Shown: piece after piece, positions 25,924-34,242 of the stretch
Layout of the letters: each line of letters begins with the position of its first letter
Position numbering within the stretch: the stretch's first letter is position 1
Source: Rhizobiales bacterium 2SD
GTDB taxonomy: Bacteria > Pseudomonadota > Alphaproteobacteria > Rhizobiales > Beijerinckiaceae
NCBI GenBank assembly: GCA_005502805.1
Contig: SCMY01000016.1
Coordinates: 62,001-126,000, forward strand
Length of the DNA: 64,000 nucleotides
Direction: 5' to 3'
The notes under the pieces: model-generated
Databases searched by the model: none
The model's input: only the letters and a program-made list of their open reading frames with translations
What the model was told of the DNA's origin: nothing
Made by a program: the position numbers and the translations under genes

Positions 25924-26844
25924 CTAGATGCCCAGCCGCGAGCGCAAATCCGGGCGGTGCGGACGGGACACCGGCCAGGCCTGGCCGAGCGGCCTCAGCT
26001 TTATCTGCCAGCGGTCGCCGGTGGGTCGCTCGACTTCCTGGACATGCAGCAGATTGACGATCGCCGTGCGGTGGATGCGGAGGAAGGACGCGTGTGGGAC
26101 GAGTGCGCGCCAGATGGATAGAGGGCGCAGGTCGAGCACCGACGAGCCGTCGGCGAGCCAAATCTCGGTGTAGTTCCGCGCGGCCCGCAGAGCGACGATC
26201 GAACTGGCTTTGACGCCGCGAGCGCCGCCATGCTTGCGAAGATAGATCAACGGCTCGAGGTCCGCCTTGCTTGCCTTGGCGTGGGCTATTTCTCCGTCCG
26301 TGTATCGTGCGCTCGCGATCAGATCGGCGCATTGGAAAAGGCTTTTCACCTCCGCAGCCGACCAGCGATGTTCTGTCCGCACCGCATCGAAGCCTACGCA
26401 GGCGCGCAGGCGCCCGTCATGGAACACGGGTACGGACAGGACGCTTCGATCACCCTGCCGCTGCATCTCGGCCTGCAGCGCTCGCGCAGCGCGCGGCAAG
26501 GCTTCGACGCGATGGATCATCACCGCCTTCCCCGCCGCCAGAAACTGCTGGAGCCAGGCGATCATGGTGACGGGCGCGTCCTGCAGGTCCTCCACGAACG
26601 AGCCGACGCCCGGGCGGCACCATTCGTGCGTGTTGCGGAAGCGCAGCAACTCCTCATCGTATTCGAACATCCAGGCGCGGTCGGCTCCGGCCGCCTGACC
26701 GATTTCCTCCAGCAGCGATGAAATCGCGGCGTCGACCGGCTGCCTCAGCAGATGCAAGCCCGACCGGAAAGCCCAATCGGCTGCCGCCAACGCTACGCGC
26801 TCGTCGCGCGGTAACGTCTCATAGCTGGAGGCTCGGGACTTCAT
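25924..26844 (-). CDS. GAF-LytTR transcriptional regulator
   Basis: The protein has 306 residues from ATG at 26844. The longer frame to 26904 has no ribosome site. Residues about 25-185 form a GAF-like sensor domain (ISSLLEEIGQAAGADRAWMF, then VEDLQDAPVTMIAWLQ and SVLSVPVFHDGRLRACVGFD). Residues about 200-306 are a LytTR DNA-binding domain (IVALRAARNYTEIWLADGSS, SFLRIHRTAIVNLLHV). It lacks a receiver domain, so a ligand or redox cue sensed by the GAF domain, not a kinase, probably controls it. It stops 55 bases before the operator repeats of the autotransporter gene on the same strand, so the two very likely form a regulator-target pair. Confidence 0.88.
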   Translation of the reverse strand: MKSRASSYETLPRDERVALAAADWAFRSGLHLLRQPVDAAISSLLEEIGQAAGADRAWMFEYDEELLRFRNTHEWCRPGVGSFVEDLQDAPVTMIAWLQQFLAAGKAVMIHRVEALPRAARALQAEMQRQGDRSVLSVPVFHDGRLRACVGFDAVRTEHRWSAAEVKSLFQCADLIASARYTDGEIAHAKASKADLEPLIYLRKHGGARGVKASSIVALRAARNYTEIWLADGSSVLDLRPLSIWRALVPHASFLRIHRTAIVNLLHVQEVERPTGDRWQIKLRPLGQAWPVSRPHRPDLRSRLGI

Positions 26845-27112
26845 TGGCCGGCCTCGGCAGACAGGCGTTGTCCGCCGGCCGGGCGGCCAGGGCGATGCCT
26901 GCAAAACGAGCGGAAGCCCCGGTCATCGTGCCGGATCGTTCCGACGATGCGCGCGTTCGGCAAGCTGCGAGAGATGATATCCATGTGGCGCAGACCCCAA
27001 GCTCTGGAGCGCCTCGGTTCGAATGAAAGGCCGAACGATCTTTGACCCGGTCGCATTCCCTTTTCCAGTGCCGTGCCGCTTCTGCACGCGTCGTCCTTGG
27101 AGAAGCCTTGCC

Positions 27113-28519
27113 CTAGCGCGGGTCGATCGGTGTCTTCGGCAGCGCCAGCTCCCGCTCGATCCAGGCCGCCAACCGGAACAGATCGGCCTCGCGCCGCGCA
27201 TGCGACAGAATCTGGATGCCGATCGGCAGGCCTTCCCGTGAGAAGCCGATCGGGATGGCGATGGCCGGCAGGCCGGTGAGCGACCAGATCGCGGTGATCG
27301 AGATCCAATCGACATAGTCCTGCATCGGCTGCCCGTCGACGCTCGCCGGGAACAACGTTTCGACGGCGAAGGGCATGGCCTGCGTCGCCGGGCAGATCAG
27401 GAAATCGTGCTCGTCGAGAAAGTCGACCGCCCGACGGTAGAGCTCGCTGCGATACCGGTTGGCGGCGACGATGGCATGGCCCGGTTGATCGCGGCCACGC
27501 AGCAGGTCGACCAGGACCGGCGCCGGGAACGCGTCGCGATGCGTATCGAACAATGGCTCGAAAGTGGCGTAGAAGCCCTCGCCCCGCAAGACACGGAAAG
27601 CGCTCATCGCGCCAGACACATCCGGAGTGCCGCGTATCACCGCGACGCCCGCCTTTTCCAGCGTCGCGATGAAATCCGACAGGGCTTGCTGGATCGGCTC
27701 CTCGACCGGCAGCAGGCCGAGATCGGCCGAGACGGCGAGGCGCGCCGGCTTGCGTGGGGACTGCGCCGCTTCGAGGAAAGCCGGCTCACCGCTCGGCGCG
27801 GTCAGGATGTCGCCCGGGTCGTAGCCGGTCATCGCGTCGAAGAAGAGGGCGAGGTCGGCGACATCGCGCGCCATCGGTCCCTCGACGGCAATGGTGTCGA
27901 ACGGGTCAGCCAGCCGTTTACGCGGCACCCGTCCCGGTGTCGGGCGCAGGCCCGTTACATTGCAGAACGCCGCAGGGATGCGCAGGCTGCCGCCATAGTC
28001 GTTGCCATGGGCGAGCCAGGCCTCGCCGGTCGCCAGCGCCACCGCCGCACCGCCCGAGGAGCCGCCGCAGGTCAGGCGCCGGTCGTAGGGATTCCGCGTC
28101 GCGCCATGAACGCTGTTGGTGGTCTGCGCGCCACCGAGTTCGGACAGGTTCGATTTGCCCAGAGTGATGGCGCCATTGGCCTCCATCAGCCTGACTGTCC
28201 GGTCCGACTCGGCAGAAATGCGGTCGCGGAAGATCGAGGTGCCGCCGGTGTTGCGCACGCCTTCTACGTCATTGTTGTCCTTGACGACGATGGGCAGCCC
28301 GCCGAGCAGGCTCGAGCGCCCGGCCCGCCGCGCCGCGTCGGCCGTCCGCGCCTGCTGCATCGCCCGCTCCAGGCAGAGCGTCGGCACGGCGTTCAATTGC
28401 GGCTCGACGGCCGCCAGGCGCGTCGCTGCAGCCTCGACCAGATCCGCTGAACTGACCTGTCCGGTCTTGAGGAGGTCGCGTACGGCGAGCGCGCTGAGCT
28501 TGACGAGATCATCCGACAT
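27113..28519 (-). CDS. Amidase-signature family hydrolase
   Basis: The protein has 468 residues, standard for the amidase family. The Ser-cisSer-Lys triad is recognisable: Lys in LPIVVKDNNDV (about residue 80), cis-Ser and nucleophile Ser in the signature block TCGGSSGGAAVALATG (about 150-165). The enzyme hydrolyses a carboxamide to acid and ammonia in the cytosol, but the substrate cannot be told from sequence. The ATG lies 11 bases inside the LacI regulator's 3' end, so both are one transcript. Across the intergenic region an oligopeptide-type ABC transporter diverges. The likely theme is uptake and cleavage of an amide or peptide-like compound. Confidence 0.9.
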   Translation of the reverse strand: MSDDLVKLSALAVRDLLKTGQVSSADLVEAAATRLAAVEPQLNAVPTLCLERAMQQARTADAARRAGRSSLLGGLPIVVKDNNDVEGVRNTGGTSIFRDRISAESDRTVRLMEANGAITLGKSNLSELGGAQTTNSVHGATRNPYDRRLTCGGSSGGAAVALATGEAWLAHGNDYGGSLRIPAAFCNVTGLRPTPGRVPRKRLADPFDTIAVEGPMARDVADLALFFDAMTGYDPGDILTAPSGEPAFLEAAQSPRKPARLAVSADLGLLPVEEPIQQALSDFIATLEKAGVAVIRGTPDVSGAMSAFRVLRGEGFYATFEPLFDTHRDAFPAPVLVDLLRGRDQPGHAIVAANRYRSELYRRAVDFLDEHDFLICPATQAMPFAVETLFPASVDGQPMQDYVDWISITAIWSLTGLPAIAIPIGFSREGLPIGIQILSHARREADLFRLAAWIERELALPKTPIDPR

Positions 28520-29540
28520 GGGCAGGCCGTCCGGTGGCAGGGGCGCCGCAAGAACGGCGGATAAGGAGGTGCGGCGCCATCACGGTGGTCGTTCCGGGGC
28601 CATGCAAAGAGCCGGACAGACGCCGCAGCAGAAGGTCGAGCGCCGCCTCGCCCATGGCGCGCACCGGCTGGACAATGGCGCTGAGCCTGGGCGAGACCGC
28701 CTCGGCCCAGGGCAGGTCGTCGATGCCGATCACCGATATGTCCTGCGGACAGGCGAGGCCGCGATCGGCCAGCGCCTTCACCACGCCGACCGTCATCAGA
28801 TTGTTGGTGGCGAAGATCGCGCTCGGCGGCTGCTGCAAAGCCAGCAGGTCGGCCGTGGCCTGCTCGGCCGGTTGTTGGCGAAAGCCGGCATCGCGGACGA
28901 GGGCGGGATCCAGCGAGAGACCCGCCGCAAGCAGCGCCTCGCGATAGCCCGCGAGACGCTCGGCGGCGGTGCGCAATACGTCCGGTCCGTTGACCAGGCC
29001 GATCCGCCTGTGTCCGCAGCCGATCAGATGCTGCGTCGCCTCGAAGCCGGCGCGTCGATTGTCGAGGACGACCGCGTCATAGCCCAGCCCCTCCATGGCA
29101 CGGTCGACCAGAACGATCGGCACCTCGAGCTGGGCCAGCAGCGAAGCCCGGTTCATCGAGACCGCTCCCGTGGGTGCCAGGATGAGTCCGTCGATGCGCT
29201 GCGTGCGCAGCATGCGCAGATGGGCCTCCTCGCGCTCGCTCCGTTCATTGGAGTTGCAAAGCAGCACGAGATGGCCGCTGGCGGCCGCAGCGTCCTCGAC
29301 GGCCTCGAACAGATCGGAGAAGAACGGGTTGGTGATGTCGCCGACGACGAGGCCGATCAGGCCGCTGGAACGCTTGCGCAGCGAGCGCGCGCCGGCATGG
29401 GGCGTGTAACTCAGCTTCTCCATCGCGGCGCGAACCCGCGCAGAGAGCTCGGGACTGACGCGGTCGGCGCTGTTGAGCACGTTCGAGACGGTCGCCACCG
29501 ACACATCGGCCAGGCGCGCGACATCGCGGATCGTCGCCAT
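28509..29540 (-). CDS. LacI-family transcriptional regulator
   Basis: The protein has 343 residues. The N-terminal helix-turn-helix and hinge helix are textbook (ATIRDVARLADVSVATVSNV, then LNSADRVSPELSARV). A periplasmic-binding-protein-like effector domain follows (GLIGLVVGDITNPFFSDLFE, GHRRIGLVNGP, AIFATNNLMTVGVVKAL). It overlaps the amidase start. Two palindromes with a central CG and TTGAAAC-like arms lie in the intergenic region upstream, one just in front of this gene and one in front of the permease operon. This suggests that it represses both itself and the transporter. Confidence 0.93.
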   Translation of the reverse strand: MATIRDVARLADVSVATVSNVLNSADRVSPELSARVRAAMEKLSYTPHAGARSLRKRSSGLIGLVVGDITNPFFSDLFEAVEDAAAASGHLVLLCNSNERSEREEAHLRMLRTQRIDGLILAPTGAVSMNRASLLAQLEVPIVLVDRAMEGLGYDAVVLDNRRAGFEATQHLIGCGHRRIGLVNGPDVLRTAAERLAGYREALLAAGLSLDPALVRDAGFRQQPAEQATADLLALQQPPSAIFATNNLMTVGVVKALADRGLACPQDISVIGIDDLPWAEAVSPRLSAIVQPVRAMGEAALDLLLRRLSGSLHGPGTTTVMAPHLLIRRSCGAPATGRPAHVG

Positions 29541-29552
29541 CCATCCTCCCGA

Positions 29553-29564
29553 TGAAACGGTTCA
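29553..29564. promoter_or_regulatory. LacI-type operator, copy 1
   Basis: TGAAACGGTTCA is a palindrome around a central CG with one mismatch, 13 bases upstream of the LacI gene start. It fits autorepression. Confidence 0.55.
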
Positions 29565-29661
29565 AAGTTGGGTTTCAGCTTTGCGGATCGCCTGGAGTTT
29601 CGCAAGAGCAGATTGAGGATCATGAACCGCTTGCGACTTCCTTTGCTCTGTGAGAGCTTGA

Positions 29662-29675
29662 TTGAAACGTTACAA
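29662..29675. promoter_or_regulatory. LacI-type operator, copy 2
   Basis: TTGAAACGTTACAA is a near-perfect palindrome with a central CG and the same GAAAC arm as copy 1. It lies 22 bases before the short reading frame leading the ABC transporter operon. The two operators are about 110 bases apart, which would allow looping. Confidence 0.6.
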
Positions 29676-29696
29676 AATCTGTCGGGAGGCGAGTTC

Positions 29697-29741
29697 ATGA
29701 GCGCGCAGGTTTCCGCCGCGGCCGGCCCGGCGCTGCCATGA
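29697..29741 (+). CDS. 14-codon reading frame leading the permease operon
   Basis: MSAQVSAAAGPALP starts at ATG 29697 with a strong GGGAGG site and ends by overlapping the permease start (ATGA). It is too short to be an enzyme. Two readings are possible: a leader that couples translation to the permease, or the scar of an ABC ATPase gene of which only the first and last codons remain. The second would explain why this operon has no ATPase. Confidence 0.4.
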   Translation: MSAQVSAAAGPALP

Positions 29742-30679
29742 CCTCCTATGTGCTGCGCCGGCTCGCCGCGACGGTTCCGGTGCTGGCCTTCGTCGGCCTT
29801 TTCGTCTTCTTCCTGCTGCGGCTGACGCCGGGCGATCCAGCCATCCTGATCGCCGGCGATCAGGCGACGACCGAACAGATCGCGTCGATCCGGACCCAGC
29901 TTGGCCTCGACAGGCCACTGGCGGAGCAGCTCTTCACCTGGGTGGGCCAGCTCGCGCAGGGCAATCTCGGCCGCTCGGTCTTCTCCGACATGGAGGTGAC
30001 GCGGCTGATCGGGATGCGGATCGAGCCGACCGCGATGCTGGCCCTCGTCGCGATCCTGATGGCGCTCGCCATCGCGCTCCCGCTTGGAACCTTGAGCGCG
30101 CTCAACGCCGGCAGCCGGATCGACCGCATGGTCATGGCCTTTGCCATGGTCGGCTTTTCCTCCCCGGTCTTCGTCGTCGCCTTCCTCCTGGTCTATGTCT
30201 TCGCGCTGTCGCTCGGCTGGTTTCCGACGCAGGGCTATGTGCCGCTGGCAGAGGGGCTGCTGCCCTGCCTGAACAGCCTTGTGCTGCCCGGGCTCGCGCT
30301 CGCCATGCTTTATGCGGCGCTGCTGGCGCGCGTCACGCGGGCGAGCCTGCTCGAGATCCTGGCCGAGGATTTCGTCCGCACCGCCCATGCCAAGGGGCTG
30401 AAGCCCCGCCTCGTGGTACTGCGCCATGCGCTGAAGAACGCTGCCATCCCGGTCGTCACCGTCGTCGGCGTCGGCATCGCCGCGTTACTCGGCGGCGTGG
30501 TGGTGACCGAGACGGTATTCAACATCCCCGGCCTCGGCCGGCTGACGACGGACGCGATCCTGCGGCGGGATTATCCGGTGGTGCAGGGCCTGATCCTCGT
30601 CTTCTCGCTCGTCTACGTCACCGTCAATCTGCTGGTCGACCTCAGCTATGTGCTGTTCGACCCGCGCATCCGCTATTGA
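29738..30679 (+). CDS. Oligopeptide/dipeptide-type ABC permease, DppB-like
   Basis: The protein has 313 residues. An N-terminal helix (TSYVLRRLAATVPVLAFVG) is followed by the PGDPAILIAGDQATTEQI periplasmic segment and five more helices. The cytoplasmic coupling loop FVRTAHAKGLKPRLVVLRHA contacts the ATPase. This is the standard architecture of the first permease of PepT-class importers in the inner membrane. The next permease follows after seven bases. Substrates of this class include peptides, nickel, opines and glutathione, and the neighbouring amidase hints at an amide-containing compound (inference). Confidence 0.92.
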   Translation: MTSYVLRRLAATVPVLAFVGLFVFFLLRLTPGDPAILIAGDQATTEQIASIRTQLGLDRPLAEQLFTWVGQLAQGNLGRSVFSDMEVTRLIGMRIEPTAMLALVAILMALAIALPLGTLSALNAGSRIDRMVMAFAMVGFSSPVFVVAFLLVYVFALSLGWFPTQGYVPLAEGLLPCLNSLVLPGLALAMLYAALLARVTRASLLEILAEDFVRTAHAKGLKPRLVVLRHALKNAAIPVVTVVGVGIAALLGGVVVTETVFNIPGLGRLTTDAILRRDYPVVQGLILVFSLVYVTVNLLVDLSYVLFDPRIRY

Positions 30680-30686
30680 GGACGCC

Positions 30687-31571
30687 GTGACGATGACCGT
30701 GACCGGCACCGTCGACCGGAAAGCGCCCGGCGCCCTGCGAAGCGCAGGCAGCTTCCTGCGCACCAACCCGACGATCCTCGTCGGCCTGTCGGTGCTGGCG
30801 GCCTTCACCGTCGTCGCACTGATCGCGCCCTACGTCCTGCCCGACCCGGTGCGGGTGAATCCGATCCAGCGCCTGCGTCCGCCCGGCGCCGAGCATTGGT
30901 TCGGTACCGACCAACTCGGCCGCTCGACGCTGTCGCGCACGCTGAACGGCACCCGGATCTCGCTGACGATCGGCGCGCTCGTCACGCTCCTCACCGTCGT
31001 CTTCGGCCTGCTCATCGGGCTCGTCGCCGGCTTCGTGCGCTGGCTCGACGGCACGGTGATGCGCGTCATGGACGGGCTGATGGCGATCCCCGGCATCCTG
31101 CTCGCGATCGCGCTGATGTCGCTGTTCGGGTCGAGCGTGCAGAACGTCGTCATCGCGATCGGCATCGCCGAGATCCCGCGCATGGCCCGTGTCGTCCGCT
31201 CCTCCGTGCTGGTGCTGCGTGAGCAGACCTATGTCGAGGCCGCGATCACCAACGGCGCGCGCCTGCCGCGGATGCTGCTGCGTCACATCCTGCCCAATGC
31301 GGCGGCTCCGGTGATCGTCCAGGCGACCTATGTCTTCGCCTCCGCGATGATCGTGGAATCGATCCTGTCCTTCCTCGGCGCGGGTACGCCGCCGACGATC
31401 CCGAGCTGGGGCAACATGCTGGCTGAGGCCCGCCCGTTCATGCAGCGCGCGCCCTGGATGATCGCCTTCCCGGGCGTGGCGCTGGCGCTGCTGGTGCTGA
31501 CCGTCAACGTGCTTGGCGATGCCTTGCGCGACGCGATCGACCCGCGCCTCGCTCGCAAGCTGAGGGTCTGA
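30687..31571 (+). CDS. Oligopeptide/dipeptide-type ABC permease, DppC-like
   Basis: The protein has about 294 residues. I prefer the GTG at 30687, which has GAGG six bases upstream, over the ATG at 30693 (spacing 12). The family N-terminal OppC-type segment (FLRTNPTILVGLSVLAAFTV), the HWFGTDQLGRSTLSRTLNG motif, six helices and the coupling loop TYVEAAITNGARLPRMLLRH are all present. It forms the heterodimeric channel with the preceding permease. The binding-protein gene follows 51 bases downstream. No ATPase gene is present in the operon or nearby. Confidence 0.92.
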   Translation: MTMTVTGTVDRKAPGALRSAGSFLRTNPTILVGLSVLAAFTVVALIAPYVLPDPVRVNPIQRLRPPGAEHWFGTDQLGRSTLSRTLNGTRISLTIGALVTLLTVVFGLLIGLVAGFVRWLDGTVMRVMDGLMAIPGILLAIALMSLFGSSVQNVVIAIGIAEIPRMARVVRSSVLVLREQTYVEAAITNGARLPRMLLRHILPNAAAPVIVQATYVFASAMIVESILSFLGAGTPPTIPSWGNMLAEARPFMQRAPWMIAFPGVALALLVLTVNVLGDALRDAIDPRLARKLRV

Positions 31572-31622
31572 GGCCGGCAACCGAGGCCAGGAAACGCAGA
31601 ACGGTTCAGAGGGAGGGAAACG

Positions 31623-33182
31623 ATGAAAAGCCTGACGAGACGACTGGCGCTGACAGCAGGCCTTGTGCTGCCGCTCGCGGCGCTTCCAGCTTTCGCGCAA
31701 ACAACCCTGAAGGTCCGCCCCTTCGGCGACCTGCGCACGCTCGATCCGATGACGACCTCGGACTACATGGTCCGCAACCACGCCTACATGGTCTACGACA
31801 CGCTCTTCGCGCAGGACGCCAAGGGTCTGATCAAGCCGCAGATGGCGGAGAGCTTCACCACCTCTCCCGACGGCCTGACCTGGACCTTCGTGCTGCGCGA
31901 GGGGCTCAAATTCCACGACAATGCGCCGGTGACGAGCGCCGACGTCGTCGCCTCGCTGAAGCGTTGGGGCGCGCGCGACGGTCTCGGCCAGCAGCTCATG
32001 GCCCATACCGCCTCGCTGACCGCGACCGATCCCAAGACGATCACGCTCGTTCTCAAGGACCGCTGGGGTCTGGTGCTCGATGCCCTGGGCAAGCCGAGCT
32101 CGATGCTGCCGGTGATCATGCCTGAGCGCATCGCCGCGACGCCCGCGAACCAGAACATCACCGATGCGACCGGTTCCGGCCCCTTCATGCTGGTCAAGGA
32201 GCAATGGTCGCCCGGCTCGAAGATCGTCTACGCCAAGGCGCCGACCTACCAGCCGCGCAAGGAAGCGCCGGATGGACTCTCCGGTGGCAAGGTCGCCAAT
32301 GTCGATCGCGTCGAATGGCTGATCATGCCCGACGCCCAGACCGCCCTGAACGCGCTCCAGGCCGGCGAGATCGACGTCTTCGAGGAGATGCCGCCTGACA
32401 TGATCTCGCTGGTGAAGGGCAATGCGAAGATCACGGTCTCGAAGCTCGCCGCACTGCAGGGCGTCTTCCGGATGAACCAGTCGCAGCCGCCCTTCAACAA
32501 CCCGAAGCTGCGCCAGGCGATGCTGCGCCTCGTCGACCAGGAGCAGGCGGTGCGTGCCTATGTCGACGACAAGGCGCTCTATACGGTCTGCCCGTCCTTC
32601 TACATGTGCGACTCGCCCTATTTCACAGATGCGGCCTGGCCGAAGCCCGACCTGGCGGCAGCCAAGAAGCTGATCGCCGAAAGCGGCTACAAGGGTGAGA
32701 AGATCGTCGTGCTCGACGCGACCGAGACCGCGCTCAGCCCGCAGACCCTCGTCGTTTCGCAGCTGATGCGCGACGCCGGCCTCAATGTCGACTATCAGGC
32801 CATGGACTGGGGCACGCTGTCGAGCCGGCGCACCAGCAAGAACCCGGTGGAGCAGGGCGGCTGGTCCACCTTCGCCTCGGGCCCGGCCGCGCCCGACATG
32901 ACCGAGCCGGTCGGCCATCTGGCGCTACGCTCGAATTGTGAGAACGCATGGTTTGGCTGGCCCTGCGACGAAGCGATCGAGAAGCTGCGGGCCGAGTTCA
33001 CCATGGCGTCCGATCTCGACGCTCGCAAGGCGATCGCCCGCAAGATCCAGGAGCGCGCCGTGGAGACGGTGCCTTACCTCCCGGTCGGCCAGTTCTGGCT
33101 GGTCCGCGGTCAGCTGGCGAGCCTCAAGGGCCTGCTTTCCCCCGGCGTCCCGGTCTATTGGAACGTCTCGAAGGGGCGCTGA
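31623..33182 (+). CDS. Oligopeptide-type ABC substrate-binding protein (SBP family 5)
   Basis: The protein has 519 residues with a clear Sec signal peptide (residues 1-24, cleavage after PAFA). Mature family-5 segments follow: TLDPMTTSDYMVRNHAYMVY near the start, ESFTTSPDGLTWTFVLREGL, KFHDNAPVTSADVV and LRQAMLRLVDQEQAV. It would capture the substrate in the periplasm and hand it to the two permeases. GAGGG lies a few bases before the ATG. Two Cys pairs in the second lobe (TVCPSFYMCD and NCENAWFGWPCD) may form disulphides, common in this family. A strong hairpin directly after the stop ends the operon. Confidence 0.93.
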   Translation: MKSLTRRLALTAGLVLPLAALPAFAQTTLKVRPFGDLRTLDPMTTSDYMVRNHAYMVYDTLFAQDAKGLIKPQMAESFTTSPDGLTWTFVLREGLKFHDNAPVTSADVVASLKRWGARDGLGQQLMAHTASLTATDPKTITLVLKDRWGLVLDALGKPSSMLPVIMPERIAATPANQNITDATGSGPFMLVKEQWSPGSKIVYAKAPTYQPRKEAPDGLSGGKVANVDRVEWLIMPDAQTALNALQAGEIDVFEEMPPDMISLVKGNAKITVSKLAALQGVFRMNQSQPPFNNPKLRQAMLRLVDQEQAVRAYVDDKALYTVCPSFYMCDSPYFTDAAWPKPDLAAAKKLIAESGYKGEKIVVLDATETALSPQTLVVSQLMRDAGLNVDYQAMDWGTLSSRRTSKNPVEQGGWSTFASGPAAPDMTEPVGHLALRSNCENAWFGWPCDEAIEKLRAEFTMASDLDARKAIARKIQERAVETVPYLPVGQFWLVRGQLASLKGLLSPGVPVYWNVSKGR

Positions 33183-33189
33183 GCCCATG

Positions 33190-33217
33190 AGCCCGGCGCC
33201 TTCCGAGGCGCCGGGCT
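33190..33217 (+). terminator. Terminator after binding-protein gene
   Basis: An 11-bp perfect stem (AGCCCGGCGCC with GGCGCCGGGCT) closes a 6-base loop and is followed by TCGTTCG. It begins 7 bases after the stop codon and ends 22 bases before the convergent YHS gene's end. Confidence 0.75.
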
Positions 33218-33239
33218 TCGTTCGTCGAGCGCCCGAGCT

Positions 33240-33719
33240 CTATCGGACCGATGCCGGCGTCAACCGCGGCCAGTTCGCGTCGGCTCGCGCAATGAACTTG
33301 GCCCTGTCGCCTAGCCACGTCTTCCGGATGCCGAGATCGTAGTTCAGGTAGAGCCTGCCATCGACGATCGACCAGGCCTCGGGCTCGATCTTGACGAGAT
33401 AGCCGCGCGAGGTGCCGTAAGCGCAGAAGCCGCCATAAGCCGGCAGATACCGATCCGGGTCAGCCTCGAACAGCGCCTTGTGCTCGGCGCTGGCGAAGCG
33501 CCAGGTAGCGCCGCCATGCCGCACCGAGAATTCCGGTTTGCCCAGGCGTGGACCGTCATCTCGGAAATAGGCGACGGGGTCGTAGCCGCGGATCGCGAGC
33601 TCCTCGGTCGAGCCGAGCGTGTTGACCGGGCGGGGCGCGCCCGCCTGCGCCTCGGCTCCGGCAAAGCCGGCGGCGAGCGCTGTTGCCGCGAGGTGGATGA
33701 AGCTGCGCCTGTCGAGCAT
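33240..33719 (-). CDS. YHS-domain protein with twin-arginine-like signal
   Basis: The protein has 159 residues. The N-terminus (MLDRRSFIHLAATALAAGFA) has a twin-arginine motif and an AxA-type cleavage site near residue 27, so it is probably exported folded. The YHS core is visible as IRGYDPVAYFRDDGPRLGKP, followed by WRFASAEHKALFEADPDRYL and YGGFCAYG. YHS domains are linked to copper or other metal handling; the single Cys sits in the last motif. A C-terminal segment (LNYDLGIRKTWLGDRAKFI) is typical of the exported subgroup. It is the last gene of the minus-strand series that begins with the ThDP enzyme and has the ECF-type promoter. It stops close to a convergent terminator. Confidence 0.88.
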   Translation of the reverse strand: MLDRRSFIHLAATALAAGFAGAEAQAGAPRPVNTLGSTEELAIRGYDPVAYFRDDGPRLGKPEFSVRHGGATWRFASAEHKALFEADPDRYLPAYGGFCAYGTSRGYLVKIEPEAWSIVDGRLYLNYDLGIRKTWLGDRAKFIARADANWPRLTPASVR

Positions 33720-33736
33720 GGCGTTTCCTCTGGTGC

Positions 33737-34222
33737 TCAGGTCCGGCGCGCTTCGAGCGCCTCGAAGACATAGGCCGCGAGCCAGCCGTAGATCGCATGG
33801 CCGACGAGGCTCATGAGCGAGAGGCGCGGCACGTCGTTGAGCAGGAAGTGCTGGCCGGCCAGCGGAGCGAAGAAGGCGAGCGCGATGAAATAGGTGATCA
33901 CGCCCCAGATCCAGCCATCGGCCGGCATGCCGAAGCTCTTCACCCAGCGGGTCAGCAGCCAGTAGCCGAGCGGGTAGAACAGGAAACCGGTGACGAAATG
34001 CAGCAGCTTGGCCGTCGGCGTCGAGAGTGTCAGGCCGAGCTGGTGCGCGAACAGCGACTTCACCAGCTCCGGCGGTTCCAGCGGATATTCGGCGAACCAG
34101 GCGGTCGGTACGGCGGAGAACAATTCCCAGAAACCGAGGCCGGCGAAGCCGCCGATCGCGAGATTGATCACGGTGCGGGTTGAGGGCAGGGCGAAGCCCT
34201 GGGTCATGGTGGTCGCGGTCAT
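33737..34222 (-). CDS. Hypothetical inner-membrane protein, four helices
   Basis: The protein has 161 residues. I do not recognise the family. Four hydrophobic stretches are seen (about residues 18-38, 74-92, 103-125 and 136-153). There are Trp and His residues near the membrane edges (LLHFVTGFLFYPLGYWLLTR, GQHFLLND). It lies 17 bases before the YHS gene and 20 bases after the TPR gene, so it belongs to the same operon. The company of an exported YHS protein and an ECF sigma factor suggests an envelope or metal-stress role, but nothing in the sequence proves it. Confidence 0.75.
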   Translation of the reverse strand: MTATTMTQGFALPSTRTVINLAIGGFAGLGFWELFSAVPTAWFAEYPLEPPELVKSLFAHQLGLTLSTPTAKLLHFVTGFLFYPLGYWLLTRWVKSFGMPADGWIWGVITYFIALAFFAPLAGQHFLLNDVPRLSLMSLVGHAIYGWLAAYVFEALEARRT

Positions 34223-34242
34223 GGCATGTCCTTTCCGTGGGA

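Noticed and set aside
30642..32918. A 758-codon minus-strand frame opposite the permease and binding-protein genes
   Set aside because: The composition is His/Arg/Gln-rich antisense shadow; the plus-strand genes are unmistakable.
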